Source of the DNA: Candidatus Omnitrophota bacterium
GTDB taxonomy: Bacteria > Omnitrophota > Koll11 > Zapsychrales > Fredricksoniimonadaceae
Direction: 5' to 3'
DNA: 6,534 bases
NCBI GenBank assembly: GCA_023247595.1
Contig: JAHFGF010000093.1
Span: forward strand, 1 to 6,534
Position numbers and translations under genes: made by a program. The notes under the pieces were generated by a model that was not told where the DNA came from, searched no databases, and saw only the letters and a list, made by a program, of their open reading frames with translations. Within the stretch, counting starts at the first letter, position 1; every line of letters starts with the position of its first letter. This document shows, piece after piece, positions 1-6,534 of this stretch.

Positions 1-1103
1 TTGCCGGTTCCTTTGAATTCTTCAAAGATAACTTCGTCCATGCGGCTGCCGGTATCAACCAAGGCCGTTGCGATGATGGTCAGACTTCCGCCTTCTTCAA
101 TGGCCCTGGCCGTTCCAAAAAACCGCTTGGGTTTATGCAGAGCGTTGGAATCCACACCGCCGGAGAGAATCTTTCCGCTGTGCGGGACAACGGTGTTGTA
201 TGCTCTGGCCAGACGCGTAATCGAATCAAGAAGGATGACCACATCCCGTTTGTGTTCAACCAAACGGCGGGCTTTTTCCAAAACGATTTCCGCGATTTGA
301 ACGTGGCGTTCCGCCGGTTCATCAAAAGTAGACGCAATGACTTCGCCCTTCACACTGCGCTGCATGTCGGTGACTTCTTCCGGACGTTCATCAATTAAAA
401 GAACGATTAAGATTACTTCCGGATGATTATGCGCGATGGAATTGGCAATCTTCTGCATCAGGACTGTTTTACCGGAATACGGCGGGGCCACCAGTAATGC
501 ACGCTGTCCCTTGCCGATGGGCGTTAAAAGGTCCATAACGCGCATCGATATTTCCTTCGGTTCCGTCTCAAGCTTCAGACGTTCTTTAGGATATAACGGC
601 GTCAGATTATCAAAGAAGATTTTGTCTTTGCACTTCTCCGGATTTTCAAAATTAACCGCCTCTACTTTGAGAAGAGCAAAATATTTCTCCCCTTCTTTGG
701 GCGGACGGATTTGACCGCTGACATTGTCGCCCGTTTTTAGATCAAAACGGCGAATCTGCGACGGAGAAATATAAATGTCATCCGGACAGGGAAGATAATT
801 GTAATTGGCACTTCTGAGAAACCCGAACCCTTCGGATAAGATTTCCAGGGTCCCTTCCCCAAACATCAACCCTTCTTTTTCGGCCTGCGCCTGCAGGATT
901 TTAAACATCAAATCCTGTTTCTTAAGACCGCTGACTCCCTGAACCCCCATATCGCGGGCAAGCTTGGAGAGCTCGGCCATTTTCATTTCTTTTAATTCTT
1001 CAATGTGTACATTCTTTCCATTAATAGGAGTGGACGTTTTTTCCACTTCCCCTTCGGTTTTGTTTTCGATTTTAGCGTCTTGCTTAGCATCAGACTTTGA
1101 CAT
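1..1103 (-). CDS. rho: Transcription termination factor Rho (3' end cut by window edge)
   Basis: Rho is a hexameric RNA-dependent ATPase/helicase that loads on nascent RNA and ends transcription. The frame is open from the ATG at 1103 to the left edge: 367 complete codons, with about 80 C-terminal residues missing by comparison with the 419-residue E. coli protein. In order I see a charged extension (residues 1-31), the Rho N-terminal helical domain (about 32-75), the cold-shock-like RNA-binding domain with RNP1 GFGFLR (92-97) and the RNA-contact positions Y111, E139 and Y141, and the ATPase core. The core has Walker A APPYSGKT (206-213), catalytic-Glu segment LLIDERPEE (235-243), Walker [11 protein letters not shown] (288-297) and Q-loop [10 protein letters not shown] (309-318). 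The arginine finger lies outside the window. Walker A carries Tyr209 where E. coli has Lys181; the essential Lys212 is kept. A second in-frame ATG at 1112 sits only 1 nt from the Shine-Dalgarno site, so the ATG at 1103 is preferred. It follows coaE by 112 nt. The family call is near certain. Confidence 0.98.
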   Translation of the reverse strand, partial: MSKSDAKQDAKIENKTEGEVEKTSTPINGKNVHIEELKEMKMAELSKLARDMGVQGVSGLKKQDLMFKILQAQAEKEGLMFGEGTLEILSEGFGFLRSANYNYLPCPDDIYISPSQIRRFDLKTGDNVSGQIRPPKEGEKYFALLKVEAVNFENPEKCKDKIFFDNLTPLYPKERLKLETEPKEISMRVMDLLTPIGKGQRALLVAPPYSGKTVLMQKIANSIAHNHPEVILIVLLIDERPEEVTDMQRSVKGEVIASTFDEPAERHVQIAEIVLEKARRLVEHKRDVVILLDSITRLARAYNTVVPHSGKILSGGVDSNALHKPKRFFGTARAIEEGGSLTIIATALVDTGSRMDEVIFEEFKGTG

Positions 1104-1113
1104 GATAAACATT

Positions 1114-1120
1114 CCTCCTT
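1114..1120 (-). promoter_or_regulatory. Ribosome binding site of rho
   Basis: On the minus strand the sequence AAGGAGG lies 10 nt upstream of the ATG at 1103 and is a full Shine-Dalgarno match. It is the strongest ribosome binding site in the window. It decides between two in-frame ATGs: the one at 1112 begins 1 nt after the site, too close for initiation, while the one at 1103 has a workable spacing. Confidence 0.85.
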
Positions 1121-1160
1121 GAATTACTTCGTCCTGGTTATTGACCTTTCCTTGTTCTAA

Positions 1161-1205
1161 TGACAAATCTCCAATTTCAATATCACGACGTTTGGAGATT
1201 TATCA
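1161..1205 (-). repeat. Long inverted repeat (hairpin) between coaE and rho
   Basis: Arms at 1161-1174 and 1192-1205 are complementary over 14 bp, flanking a 17-nt loop. In the minus-strand transcript the arms read TGATAAATCTCCAA and TTGGAGATTTGTCA. The inner 10 bp pair perfectly, then one U-G wobble is followed by three more pairs. The structure starts 10 nt past the coaE stop codon and ends about 40 nt before the rho Shine-Dalgarno site. In the transcribed direction the stem is followed by UUAGAACAAGG, with no U-tract, so it is not a classic intrinsic terminator. In the opposite direction only a short TTTT follows. Possible roles are RNA processing or stabilisation, attenuation of rho, or a protein-binding site; the sequence does not decide between them. 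Confidence 0.75.
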
Positions 1206-1215
1206 TTTTGATTGG

Positions 1216-1818
1216 TCAGGAGAAGGGCAATAAAATCCTTTGGACGATCATGTGCGTTTGTTTCTTTGTATCTTTTAAACTCGATCTATTGTCAATGACT
1301 ATATCAGCCATATTGATTTTTTGTTGTATGGGCATTTGCGTTTTAAGCCTTCTTTGGGCGTCCGCTTTGGACATCCGCCGCTCGGCCCAAAGCCGTTTGA
1401 ACTGAAGATCTCTGGACGACCTGACGACGATTAAATAATCCACCCATTGATACCAGCCGGCTTCAATTAATAACGGAGCATCGATAACAACCATACGAAG
1501 CCTTTTTTCCTTTTTTAAAATCCTGACTTTTTTCTGCACCTCCTTTAATGCTGCGGGATGAACAATCGACATTAATATTTTTAATTTATTTTTATCCTTA
1601 AAAACAATATCCGCTAATAAACGGCGGTCGATACCGTTGGAGCCGGCAACTAATTTACCAAAGGCTTTGACGACGGACGAATAAACTTTTCCTTTGTGCC
1701 CGAAAAGACTGTGAACGACTGCGTCCGCGTCAATAACCGCAGCGCCCAATTGCGCGAACATGCGCGCCACCGTACTTTTCCCCGTCCCTAAGCTGCCTGT
1801 CAATCCGATAATAATCAT
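1216..1818 (-). CDS. coaE: Dephospho-CoA kinase
   Basis: CoaE phosphorylates the 3'-hydroxyl of the ribose of dephospho-CoA with ATP, the last step of coenzyme A synthesis in the cytosol. The protein has 200 residues, the usual length for the family. The N-terminus opens with the P-loop GSLGTGKST (8-16). It is followed by VIDADAVVHSLF (28-39), which matches the family's conserved (D)ADx(I/V)xH substrate segment, then an HP pair (87-88), the core strand VIDAPLLIEAG (111-121) typical of the V(L/I)DxPLL(F/I)E signature, the lid region with AERRMS (145-150), and the C-terminal QMP...ADIVIDN element (161-177) shared by CoaE proteins. The ATG overlaps the glgA stop as ATGA. Only a weak purine stretch (GAAAAGA) lies upstream, so translational coupling to glgA is likely. 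The rho gene follows after a hairpin. All the family landmarks are present, so the enzyme should be active. Confidence 0.96.
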   Translation of the reverse strand: MIIIGLTGSLGTGKSTVARMFAQLGAAVIDADAVVHSLFGHKGKVYSSVVKAFGKLVAGSNGIDRRLLADIVFKDKNKLKILMSIVHPAALKEVQKKVRILKKEKRLRMVVIDAPLLIEAGWYQWVDYLIVVRSSRDLQFKRLWAERRMSKADAQRRLKTQMPIQQKINMADIVIDNRSSLKDTKKQTHMIVQRILLPFS

Positions 1819-3209
1819 CGTTTATAAATCTTTTCATATTCCAAAGCGGATTTATCCCACGTGAACCGGCAGGCAAACGCGCGGCCGATGAGCGACTGAA
1901 ATTGCGCCTGGTCGCGGTAGGCGCGGATGGCCTGCTGAAAACACAACGCAAACCCTTCCCGTGAATATTGAAAAAAAACAAAACCGTTTCCGACGGATCT
2001 GACCGGATCATAGGCGAATATACTATCTGCCAGCCCACCGGTGCGGTGAACGATTGGAATAGTTCCGTAACAAAGACTAATCATTTGTCCCAGACCACAG
2101 GGTTCATAGACCGACGGCATGAGAAAGAAATCCGATCCCGCGTAGGTTCGCCTGGCCATTTCTTCGCCGAATTTTAAATGCAAACCAATTTTCTGCGGAT
2201 ACTTCGCGGCACAGGCCTCCAAAAGACGATGATACCGTTCCCCTCCGCTGCCGACGAAGACAAGCTGCACATCCTGCCTCATTAAATCATCAATGGATTC
2301 AATGAGAAGATCAAGACCCTTCTGATGACACAACCGTCCCACAAATCCGAACAGCGGAACTTTCGCATTTTGCGGTAACCCCAAGGCTTTTTGCAGCGAT
2401 GCTTTATTTTTCGCTTTATTGCTCCAGTCATCCGCGGAATATGGAAATTCAACCATAGGATCGGTTTTCGGATCCCAGATGTCATAATCAATGCCGTTGA
2501 GAATTCCGGCCACTCCTTCGGGACGGTTACGCAAAACACCGTCGAGACCGCAGCCGAATTCCCGATGCTGAATTTCCATGGCGTATTGCGGGCTCACGGT
2601 CGTAATCCGGTCGGAAAAAATAAGCCCCGCTTTCATGACATTGATCTGGTCGTAAAACTCAAAACCGTCAATATGAAAAAGCTCGCGGTCTAATCCGACG
2701 TGGCTGTATTGTTCTTTTGGGAAAACCCCCTGATACGCCAAATTGTGAATGGTAAAAACTGATTTGATATTTTTAAAGAACGCGTCTTTTTGATACTTAT
2801 TTTTTAATAAGACCGGGATTAACGCGGTATGCCAGTCATGGCAATGGATCACATCAACAGGCGCTTCCAACCGTTTTAAAAGCCGGAGCGATTCATAACA
2901 AAAATAGGAAAACCTCTCGAGATTATCAGCGTAATCTCCATTTTTATCTCCGTAAATACCGTCGCGGCCGAAATACTGTTCGTTTCCTATTAAATACACT
3001 TTAATATTCTTACCGATCTTAGAAACAGCCACTTCGTTATGCGCATACGGTTTAACCTCGGTGAGTTTCACCGCTTTGTAATACGGTGTAAGGATGATGA
3101 GTTCATGGCCTAATTTTTCCAGGGCCTGCGGCAAAGAACCTGCCACATCCGCGAGGCCTCCGGTCTTTGTATAGGGAACAACTTCTGATGAACAAAAAAC
3201 GATTCTCAT
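1815..3209 (-). CDS. glgA: Glycogen (starch) synthase, GT5 family
   Basis: GlgA transfers glucose from ADP-glucose (in some bacteria UDP-glucose) to the non-reducing end of an alpha-1,4-glucan, in the cytosol. The protein has 464 residues against 477 in E. coli, so it appears complete. The GT5 catalytic domain begins with the diagnostic KTGGLADVAGSLP (15-27). It is followed by HCHDWHT (122-128), TIHNLAYQG (153-161) and NGIDYDIWDP (238-247). The GT-B C-terminal domain has GRLCHQKG (291-298), with the Arg and Lys that contact the sugar-nucleotide phosphates, and PSVYEPCGL (365-373), with the conserved Glu369 and Cys371, then RTGGLADS (389-396). The start is fixed by the N-terminal motif and by an in-frame stop shortly upstream. 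There is no clear Shine-Dalgarno sequence before the ATG, which is unusual beside the strong site of rho. The stop overlaps the coaE start (ATGA). No other glycogen gene lies in the window, so the nucleotide-sugar donor cannot be set from context. Confidence 0.97.
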   Translation of the reverse strand: MRIVFCSSEVVPYTKTGGLADVAGSLPQALEKLGHELIILTPYYKAVKLTEVKPYAHNEVAVSKIGKNIKVYLIGNEQYFGRDGIYGDKNGDYADNLERFSYFCYESLRLLKRLEAPVDVIHCHDWHTALIPVLLKNKYQKDAFFKNIKSVFTIHNLAYQGVFPKEQYSHVGLDRELFHIDGFEFYDQINVMKAGLIFSDRITTVSPQYAMEIQHREFGCGLDGVLRNRPEGVAGILNGIDYDIWDPKTDPMVEFPYSADDWSNKAKNKASLQKALGLPQNAKVPLFGFVGRLCHQKGLDLLIESIDDLMRQDVQLVFVGSGGERYHRLLEACAAKYPQKIGLHLKFGEEMARRTYAGSDFFLMPSVYEPCGLGQMISLCYGTIPIVHRTGGLADSIFAYDPVRSVGNGFVFFQYSREGFALCFQQAIRAYRDQAQFQSLIGRAFACRFTWDKSALEYEKIYKR

Positions 3210-3260
3210 AGGAATGATTAGCGCTGAACGATTAAAATTTTATTTAACTGCTCAACCTTT

Positions 3261-5816
3261 CTATATTTTTTCCATTTCCAACCAATTTTTACCGACCTTA
3301 ACTGTGATTGTGATCGGCACCGAAAACGTATAAACCTGTTCCATGGCCTCACGAACTAAGGACGCCATTTTATCTTTTTCCATTTGAGGCACATTAAAGA
3401 CCAATTCGTCGTGGACGGTAATAATCATCCGGGATTTCAAACCGCTTTTTTTAATTAATTCATGCATCCGGATCATGGCCTTTTTCATTAAGTCGGCAGC
3501 GGAACCCTGGACGGGAGTATTGATTGCCTGTCTTTCCGCAAACTGACGCAGGCCGATATTTTTGCTGTTGATTTCCGGAATATACCGACGGCGATGAAAA
3601 ATGGTTGTCACATAACCCTGATCCTGGGCTTTTTTTATTTCCTGGTCCATAAAACTTTTAACCTTGGGATATCGCAGAAAATAGCGGTCAATAAAATCCT
3701 GCGCCTCCGGATTCGACACGCCCAAATCCTTGGCCAGGCCAAAGGCGCTGATGCCGTAAATGATTCCAAAATTCACCCGTTTGGCGGCATTGCGCATTTT
3801 GGCGTCCACATCTTTTTCAGCCACATCAAAAATAAGACCTGCCGTATACGCGTGAATATCCTGTCCATCGTTAAAAGCCTTAATCAAACCTTCATCCCCC
3901 GACAGATGGGCCAAAATCCTAAGCTCAATCTGAGAATAATCCGCCGACATTAATAAATCCTTCGCAGTAAACGGCACAAAGGCGCGCCTGACTTCACGGC
4001 CTAATTCCGTTCGGATGGGAATATTCTGTAGATTCGGATTATTGGAACTCAACCGTCCAGTTTCAGCCCCGGCCTGATTAAATGTTGCGTGAAGACGGTG
4101 TGTGTGTTCATCCACGAGTTTTGGTAAGGCATCAATATACGTTGATTTTAATTTAGAAATCTGACGGTAATCCAAAATAACCTGAGCGATGTCATGTTTA
4201 GCTGCCAAACGCGAAAGAACCTCTTCATCGGTTGAAAACCCGGTTTTAGTTTTTTTAATGACCGGCAGTTTCAATTTGACAAATAAAACTTCGCTGAGCT
4301 GTTTCGGAGAATTGAGATTAAATTCTGCTCCTGCCAGAGAATAAATATGCGCGGTCATCTGCTTCATCTTGGCATCCGAATCCTGCGACAATTTCAGTAA
4401 GGCCCGCACATCAATGTTGACGCCTTCCTTTTCCATTTCAGAAAGAACAGTCGACAGCGGCAATTCCAATTCATCGTATAATTGCCACAATTGTTTTTCT
4501 TTCAAATCAGAGCGCATAACATCTGACAGTTTCTCCAACGCCAGCGCCTGTCTTAAACGGTCGTCTTCACTGACTGATTCCTTAAGAAACGACCATACCA
4601 GTGTCGGAAGGTCAAGCGATGATTGCCCGCTTAACAAAAGATATCCTGCCAAGAGCGCATCGAATTCAATGCCTTGCAAATCCATTCCTAAACGCAATAA
4701 TGTTTTACGCAAGACTTTTGAATCATAGACCGTCTTACGAACTTCGGCGTTTTCAAGAATTTGACTAAAGAGCTTTAATTCAGACGCCGAGATGCGCGTG
4801 ACTTTATCCTTTGAAGACAAAAAGAACACGGACTCATCATTTTCAACAAACTTGGGATCAAACAACACAGAAACTTTTTTGGTTTTATTGATGACGTCTA
4901 TAAGCTCACTCGGTTTACATCCCGTTAAAAGCGCCTCTTGCGCTGCCGTCTGGGTAGAAGTTTCAGAAGCATACTCAGCCGCGAATTTTCTAAATTCAAG
5001 CTCATTAAATAGGGCACCCAATTGTTCTTGGTCAGGAGCAAGAACAGCCAAACGTTCCATGTCCAATTCCACGGGAACGTCAGAATCAAGAACAGCCAAT
5101 GTTTTACTAACTAAAGCCATTTCCTTCTGCTCAATCAATTTTTCTTTGACCTTGGCCTGTTTGATTTCATCGATATGATTGTAAATATTTTCAAGCCCGC
5201 CGAATTGTTCGATGAGATTGCGCGCGGTTACCTCTCCAATACCTTTAACCCCAGGAATATTGTCTGACGTGTCCCCGCAAAGGCCCAGATAATCGGTAAT
5301 AAACGTAGGCGCGATTCCAAACCGCTCTTTACTTTCAGCAGCCCCCAAGAGTTTGTCCTGACGGAAACTATAGATTAAAACCTGATCTTCGATAAGCTGG
5401 AACATATCTTTATCATCCGTCGCAATGACAATCTGCGGACCGGATGACTTAAGATGTTTAACTATCGTGGCAATTAAATCATCCGCTTCATAACCGTCTA
5501 ATTCAAAGGCTGGAATCCGGTAGGCTTTCAAAACTTCCTTGATAATCGGAAGCTGGCTGATTAAATCTTCCGGCATGGACGGCCGCTGAATTTTATATTC
5601 CTTGAATTTTTCCTGCCGGATTGTTTTCTTGCCCGTATCAAAGCAGACCGCCATATGGGTCGGTGAAAATTCTTTCTGAATCTTGCGCAACGTGCTTACA
5701 AAACCATAAACCGCGTTTGTCGCCTGGCCTTTGGAATTGGTTAACCCGGTAATTCCGTAAAAAGACCTGTAACATAACGCATGACCGTCAATGAGGAATA
5801 CTTTTTTTACCGACAT
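3261..5816 (-). CDS. polA: DNA polymerase I
   Basis: PolA fills gaps and removes RNA primers in lagging-strand maturation and excision repair. The product has 851 residues from the ATG at 5816; a TTG at 5822 would add two. The 5'-3' flap nuclease domain (about 1-285) shows FLIDGHALCYRSF, the metal-binding GYEADD (108-113), ATDDKDMFQLI (132-142) and GDTSDNIPGVKGIG (181-194). The middle 3'-5' exonuclease-like domain (about 300-440) is degenerate: the E. coli DTE motif is FDPK (Glu replaced by Lys), and the YxxxD motif is not recognisable, although an isolated Asp (365) remains, so proofreading is probably lost. The polymerase domain is intact: motif A SADYSQIELR (Asp626, Glu630), motif B RNAAKRVNFG...YG (Lys679, Phe683) and motif C VHDE (Asp803). 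A weak GGATGGA precedes the start and could serve either codon. It begins 40 nt after the TPR gene and ends 51 nt before glgA. Confidence 0.97.
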   Translation of the reverse strand: MSVKKVFLIDGHALCYRSFYGITGLTNSKGQATNAVYGFVSTLRKIQKEFSPTHMAVCFDTGKKTIRQEKFKEYKIQRPSMPEDLISQLPIIKEVLKAYRIPAFELDGYEADDLIATIVKHLKSSGPQIVIATDDKDMFQLIEDQVLIYSFRQDKLLGAAESKERFGIAPTFITDYLGLCGDTSDNIPGVKGIGEVTARNLIEQFGGLENIYNHIDEIKQAKVKEKLIEQKEMALVSKTLAVLDSDVPVELDMERLAVLAPDQEQLGALFNELEFRKFAAEYASETSTQTAAQEALLTGCKPSELIDVINKTKKVSVLFDPKFVENDESVFFLSSKDKVTRISASELKLFSQILENAEVRKTVYDSKVLRKTLLRLGMDLQGIEFDALLAGYLLLSGQSSLDLPTLVWSFLKESVSEDDRLRQALALEKLSDVMRSDLKEKQLWQLYDELELPLSTVLSEMEKEGVNIDVRALLKLSQDSDAKMKQMTAHIYSLAGAEFNLNSPKQLSEVLFVKLKLPVIKKTKTGFSTDEEVLSRLAAKHDIAQVILDYRQISKLKSTYIDALPKLVDEHTHRLHATFNQAGAETGRLSSNNPNLQNIPIRTELGREVRRAFVPFTAKDLLMSADYSQIELRILAHLSGDEGLIKAFNDGQDIHAYTAGLIFDVAEKDVDAKMRNAAKRVNFGIIYGISAFGLAKDLGVSNPEAQDFIDRYFLRYPKVKSFMDQEIKKAQDQGYVTTIFHRRRYIPEINSKNIGLRQFAERQAINTPVQGSAADLMKKAMIRMHELIKKSGLKSRMIITVHDELVFNVPQMEKDKMASLVREAMEQVYTFSVPITITVKVGKNWLEMEKI

Positions 5817-5856
5817 GAACAACAGAATCCATCCGATGTACGATTGAACAGCATTG

Positions 5857-6534
5857 TTAATTCGATTGATTAGGAATTATGGAGAGCGCTTCACTAAACT
5901 TTTGTTTGGCAGCCTGTTCATGCCCCTGCTCAAGCAGCTGCATGCCCTGTTTCACTTCTTCGGTAACCTGCGCGAGCCGTTCTTGCCGCATCGCCTCTTT
6001 GCGCGCCCGCACGACTTTAGGATTTTCCGGCGCAAAAGCCAGACTCGCGTTAAACGCGCTGATTGCTTCTTTTGTTTTTCGTTCTTTTAAAAGAAGCATT
6101 CCCCTCTCATATTCGGAATTAGCCACCCGTATTTGATCCTTGAATTTCTCACGCGTTTGCTGGGACGCCTGCAAATTTAATCGTTTCGTCTCCGCGTCCA
6201 GAAATCGGTCGCGATAGAGAGGTGAACTGCTGTAAATATCATTGAGATCTTCGCGGGCTTTCTTAGTCCAGGGGTCGGCCGGATCTCCTAATTCAATCCG
6301 TTTCTCTAAATAATAAATCGCCTTAACGATGTTTTGCTTTTTGCGATAAATCATTGCTAAATTCGTATAGGGTGCGGCATAGGATGGATTTAACCGTACG
6401 GCCCTTAAATAGGCCTTTTGCGCGCTGCTAAGCTCTCCCATCAATTCATAAGCAAGACCAATATCGTTCCAATAAGAACTGTTTTTAGGATCAACAGCCG
6501 CGGCTTTAAAATAATAGGCCAAGGCTTTTGGATA
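5857..6534 (-). CDS. TPR-repeat protein (5' end cut by window edge)
   Basis: The open frame runs through the right edge, so the true start lies outside the window; the first TTG (6522) is not evidence of a start, because YPKA precedes it in the same TPR helix. About 225 residues are visible, ending in a TAA. Counting from that TTG, tetratricopeptide repeats are seen at about 15-48 (SYWNDIGLAYELMG...RLNP) and 49-83 (PYTNLAMIYRKKQN...), then a polar helical stretch of about 50 residues rich in Lys, Glu and Gln that could be a coiled coil. Two more repeats follow (ANSEYERGMLLLKE...FAPENP and EEVKQGMQLLEQGHEQAA...SIIP). Canonical Gly/Ala/Tyr/Pro spacing supports TPR. Such repeats form a protein-binding superhelix; no catalytic motif is visible, and whether it has a signal peptide or membrane anchor cannot be told. 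It sits 40 nt upstream of polA on the same strand, so it is probably in the same transcript. The specific function is unknown. Confidence 0.88.
   Translation of the reverse strand, partial: YPKALAYYFKAAAVDPKNSSYWNDIGLAYELMGELSSAQKAYLRAVRLNPSYAAPYTNLAMIYRKKQNIVKAIYYLEKRIELGDPADPWTKKAREDLNDIYSSSPLYRDRFLDAETKRLNLQASQQTREKFKDQIRVANSEYERGMLLLKERKTKEAISAFNASLAFAPENPKVVRARKEAMRQERLAQVTEEVKQGMQLLEQGHEQAAKQKFSEALSIIPNQSN

Noticed and set aside
1..714. Several plus- and minus-strand open frames of 80-100 codons in the rho region
   Set aside because: The minus-strand rho frame translates into a continuous protein with all Rho motifs, so the others are shadows.
1144..1189. Possible minus-strand promoter for rho (TTGAAA, 15 nt, TAGAAC)
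   Set aside because: The spacer is short and the -10 box is only a 4 of 6 match, overlapping the hairpin. It is too weak to call.
1161..1205. Intrinsic terminator after coaE
   Set aside because: The stem is long, but the transcript has no U-tract after it, and the loop of 17 nt is larger than usual for terminators.
1160..1405. Plus-strand 81-codon open frame with hydrophobic, membrane-like stretches
   Set aside because: It runs antisense over the coaE 3' end and the coaE-rho hairpin. Its hydrophobic look comes from reading the opposite strand of AT-rich coding sequence; no ribosome binding site or family is seen.
4369..5178. Two plus-strand open frames of 119 and 128 codons opposite polA
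   Set aside because: Both are fully antisense to conserved polA coding sequence and have Ser/Asn-rich compositions typical of shadow frames.
5817..5822. TTG start for polA two codons upstream of the ATG
   Set aside because: Possible, since the weak GGATGGA is about 5 nt from TTG and 11 nt from ATG, but ATG is the more common start and fits the family N-terminus. Both give essentially the same protein.

Overview
The window holds five genes, all on the minus strand and tightly packed. In transcription order (right to left) they are: a TPR-repeat protein gene cut by the right edge, polA (DNA polymerase I), glgA (glycogen/starch synthase), coaE (dephospho-CoA kinase) and rho (transcription termination factor), which is cut by the left edge. 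Gaps are short: about 40 nt between the TPR gene and polA, 51 nt between polA and glgA, a 4-nt ATGA overlap between glgA and coaE, and 112 nt between coaE and rho. This looks like a single co-transcribed chromosomal block. No plus-strand gene is supported. I see no mobile element, CRISPR array, tRNA or rRNA, and no gene-free stretch over 112 nt.

The organism is a Gram-negative-type or deep-branching bacterium of intermediate GC content that uses ATG starts and, at least for rho, a consensus Shine-Dalgarno site (AAGGAGG). A polA-coaE-rho arrangement with glgA inserted, TPR-rich proteins, and conserved but slightly divergent housekeeping proteins would fit an uncultivated lineage such as Omnitrophota or another PVC-related or deltaproteobacterial-like group. 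This assignment is inference and is weak without a tree.

Functionally the block is housekeeping: DNA repair and Okazaki fragment maturation (PolA), storage polysaccharide synthesis (GlgA), the last step of coenzyme A synthesis (CoaE) and transcription termination (Rho). The products share no single pathway, so the shared transcription unit is what stands out. The best structural signal outside the genes is a long inverted repeat (14-bp arms, 17-nt loop) just after the coaE stop and upstream of the rho ribosome binding site. It lacks a U-tract, so it may be an RNA processing or regulatory element rather than an intrinsic terminator.

I did not find an obviously new biological system. The points most worth checking are the coaE-rho hairpin, the degenerate 3'-5' exonuclease domain of PolA, the Tyr in the Rho P-loop, and the placement of glgA in this operon.
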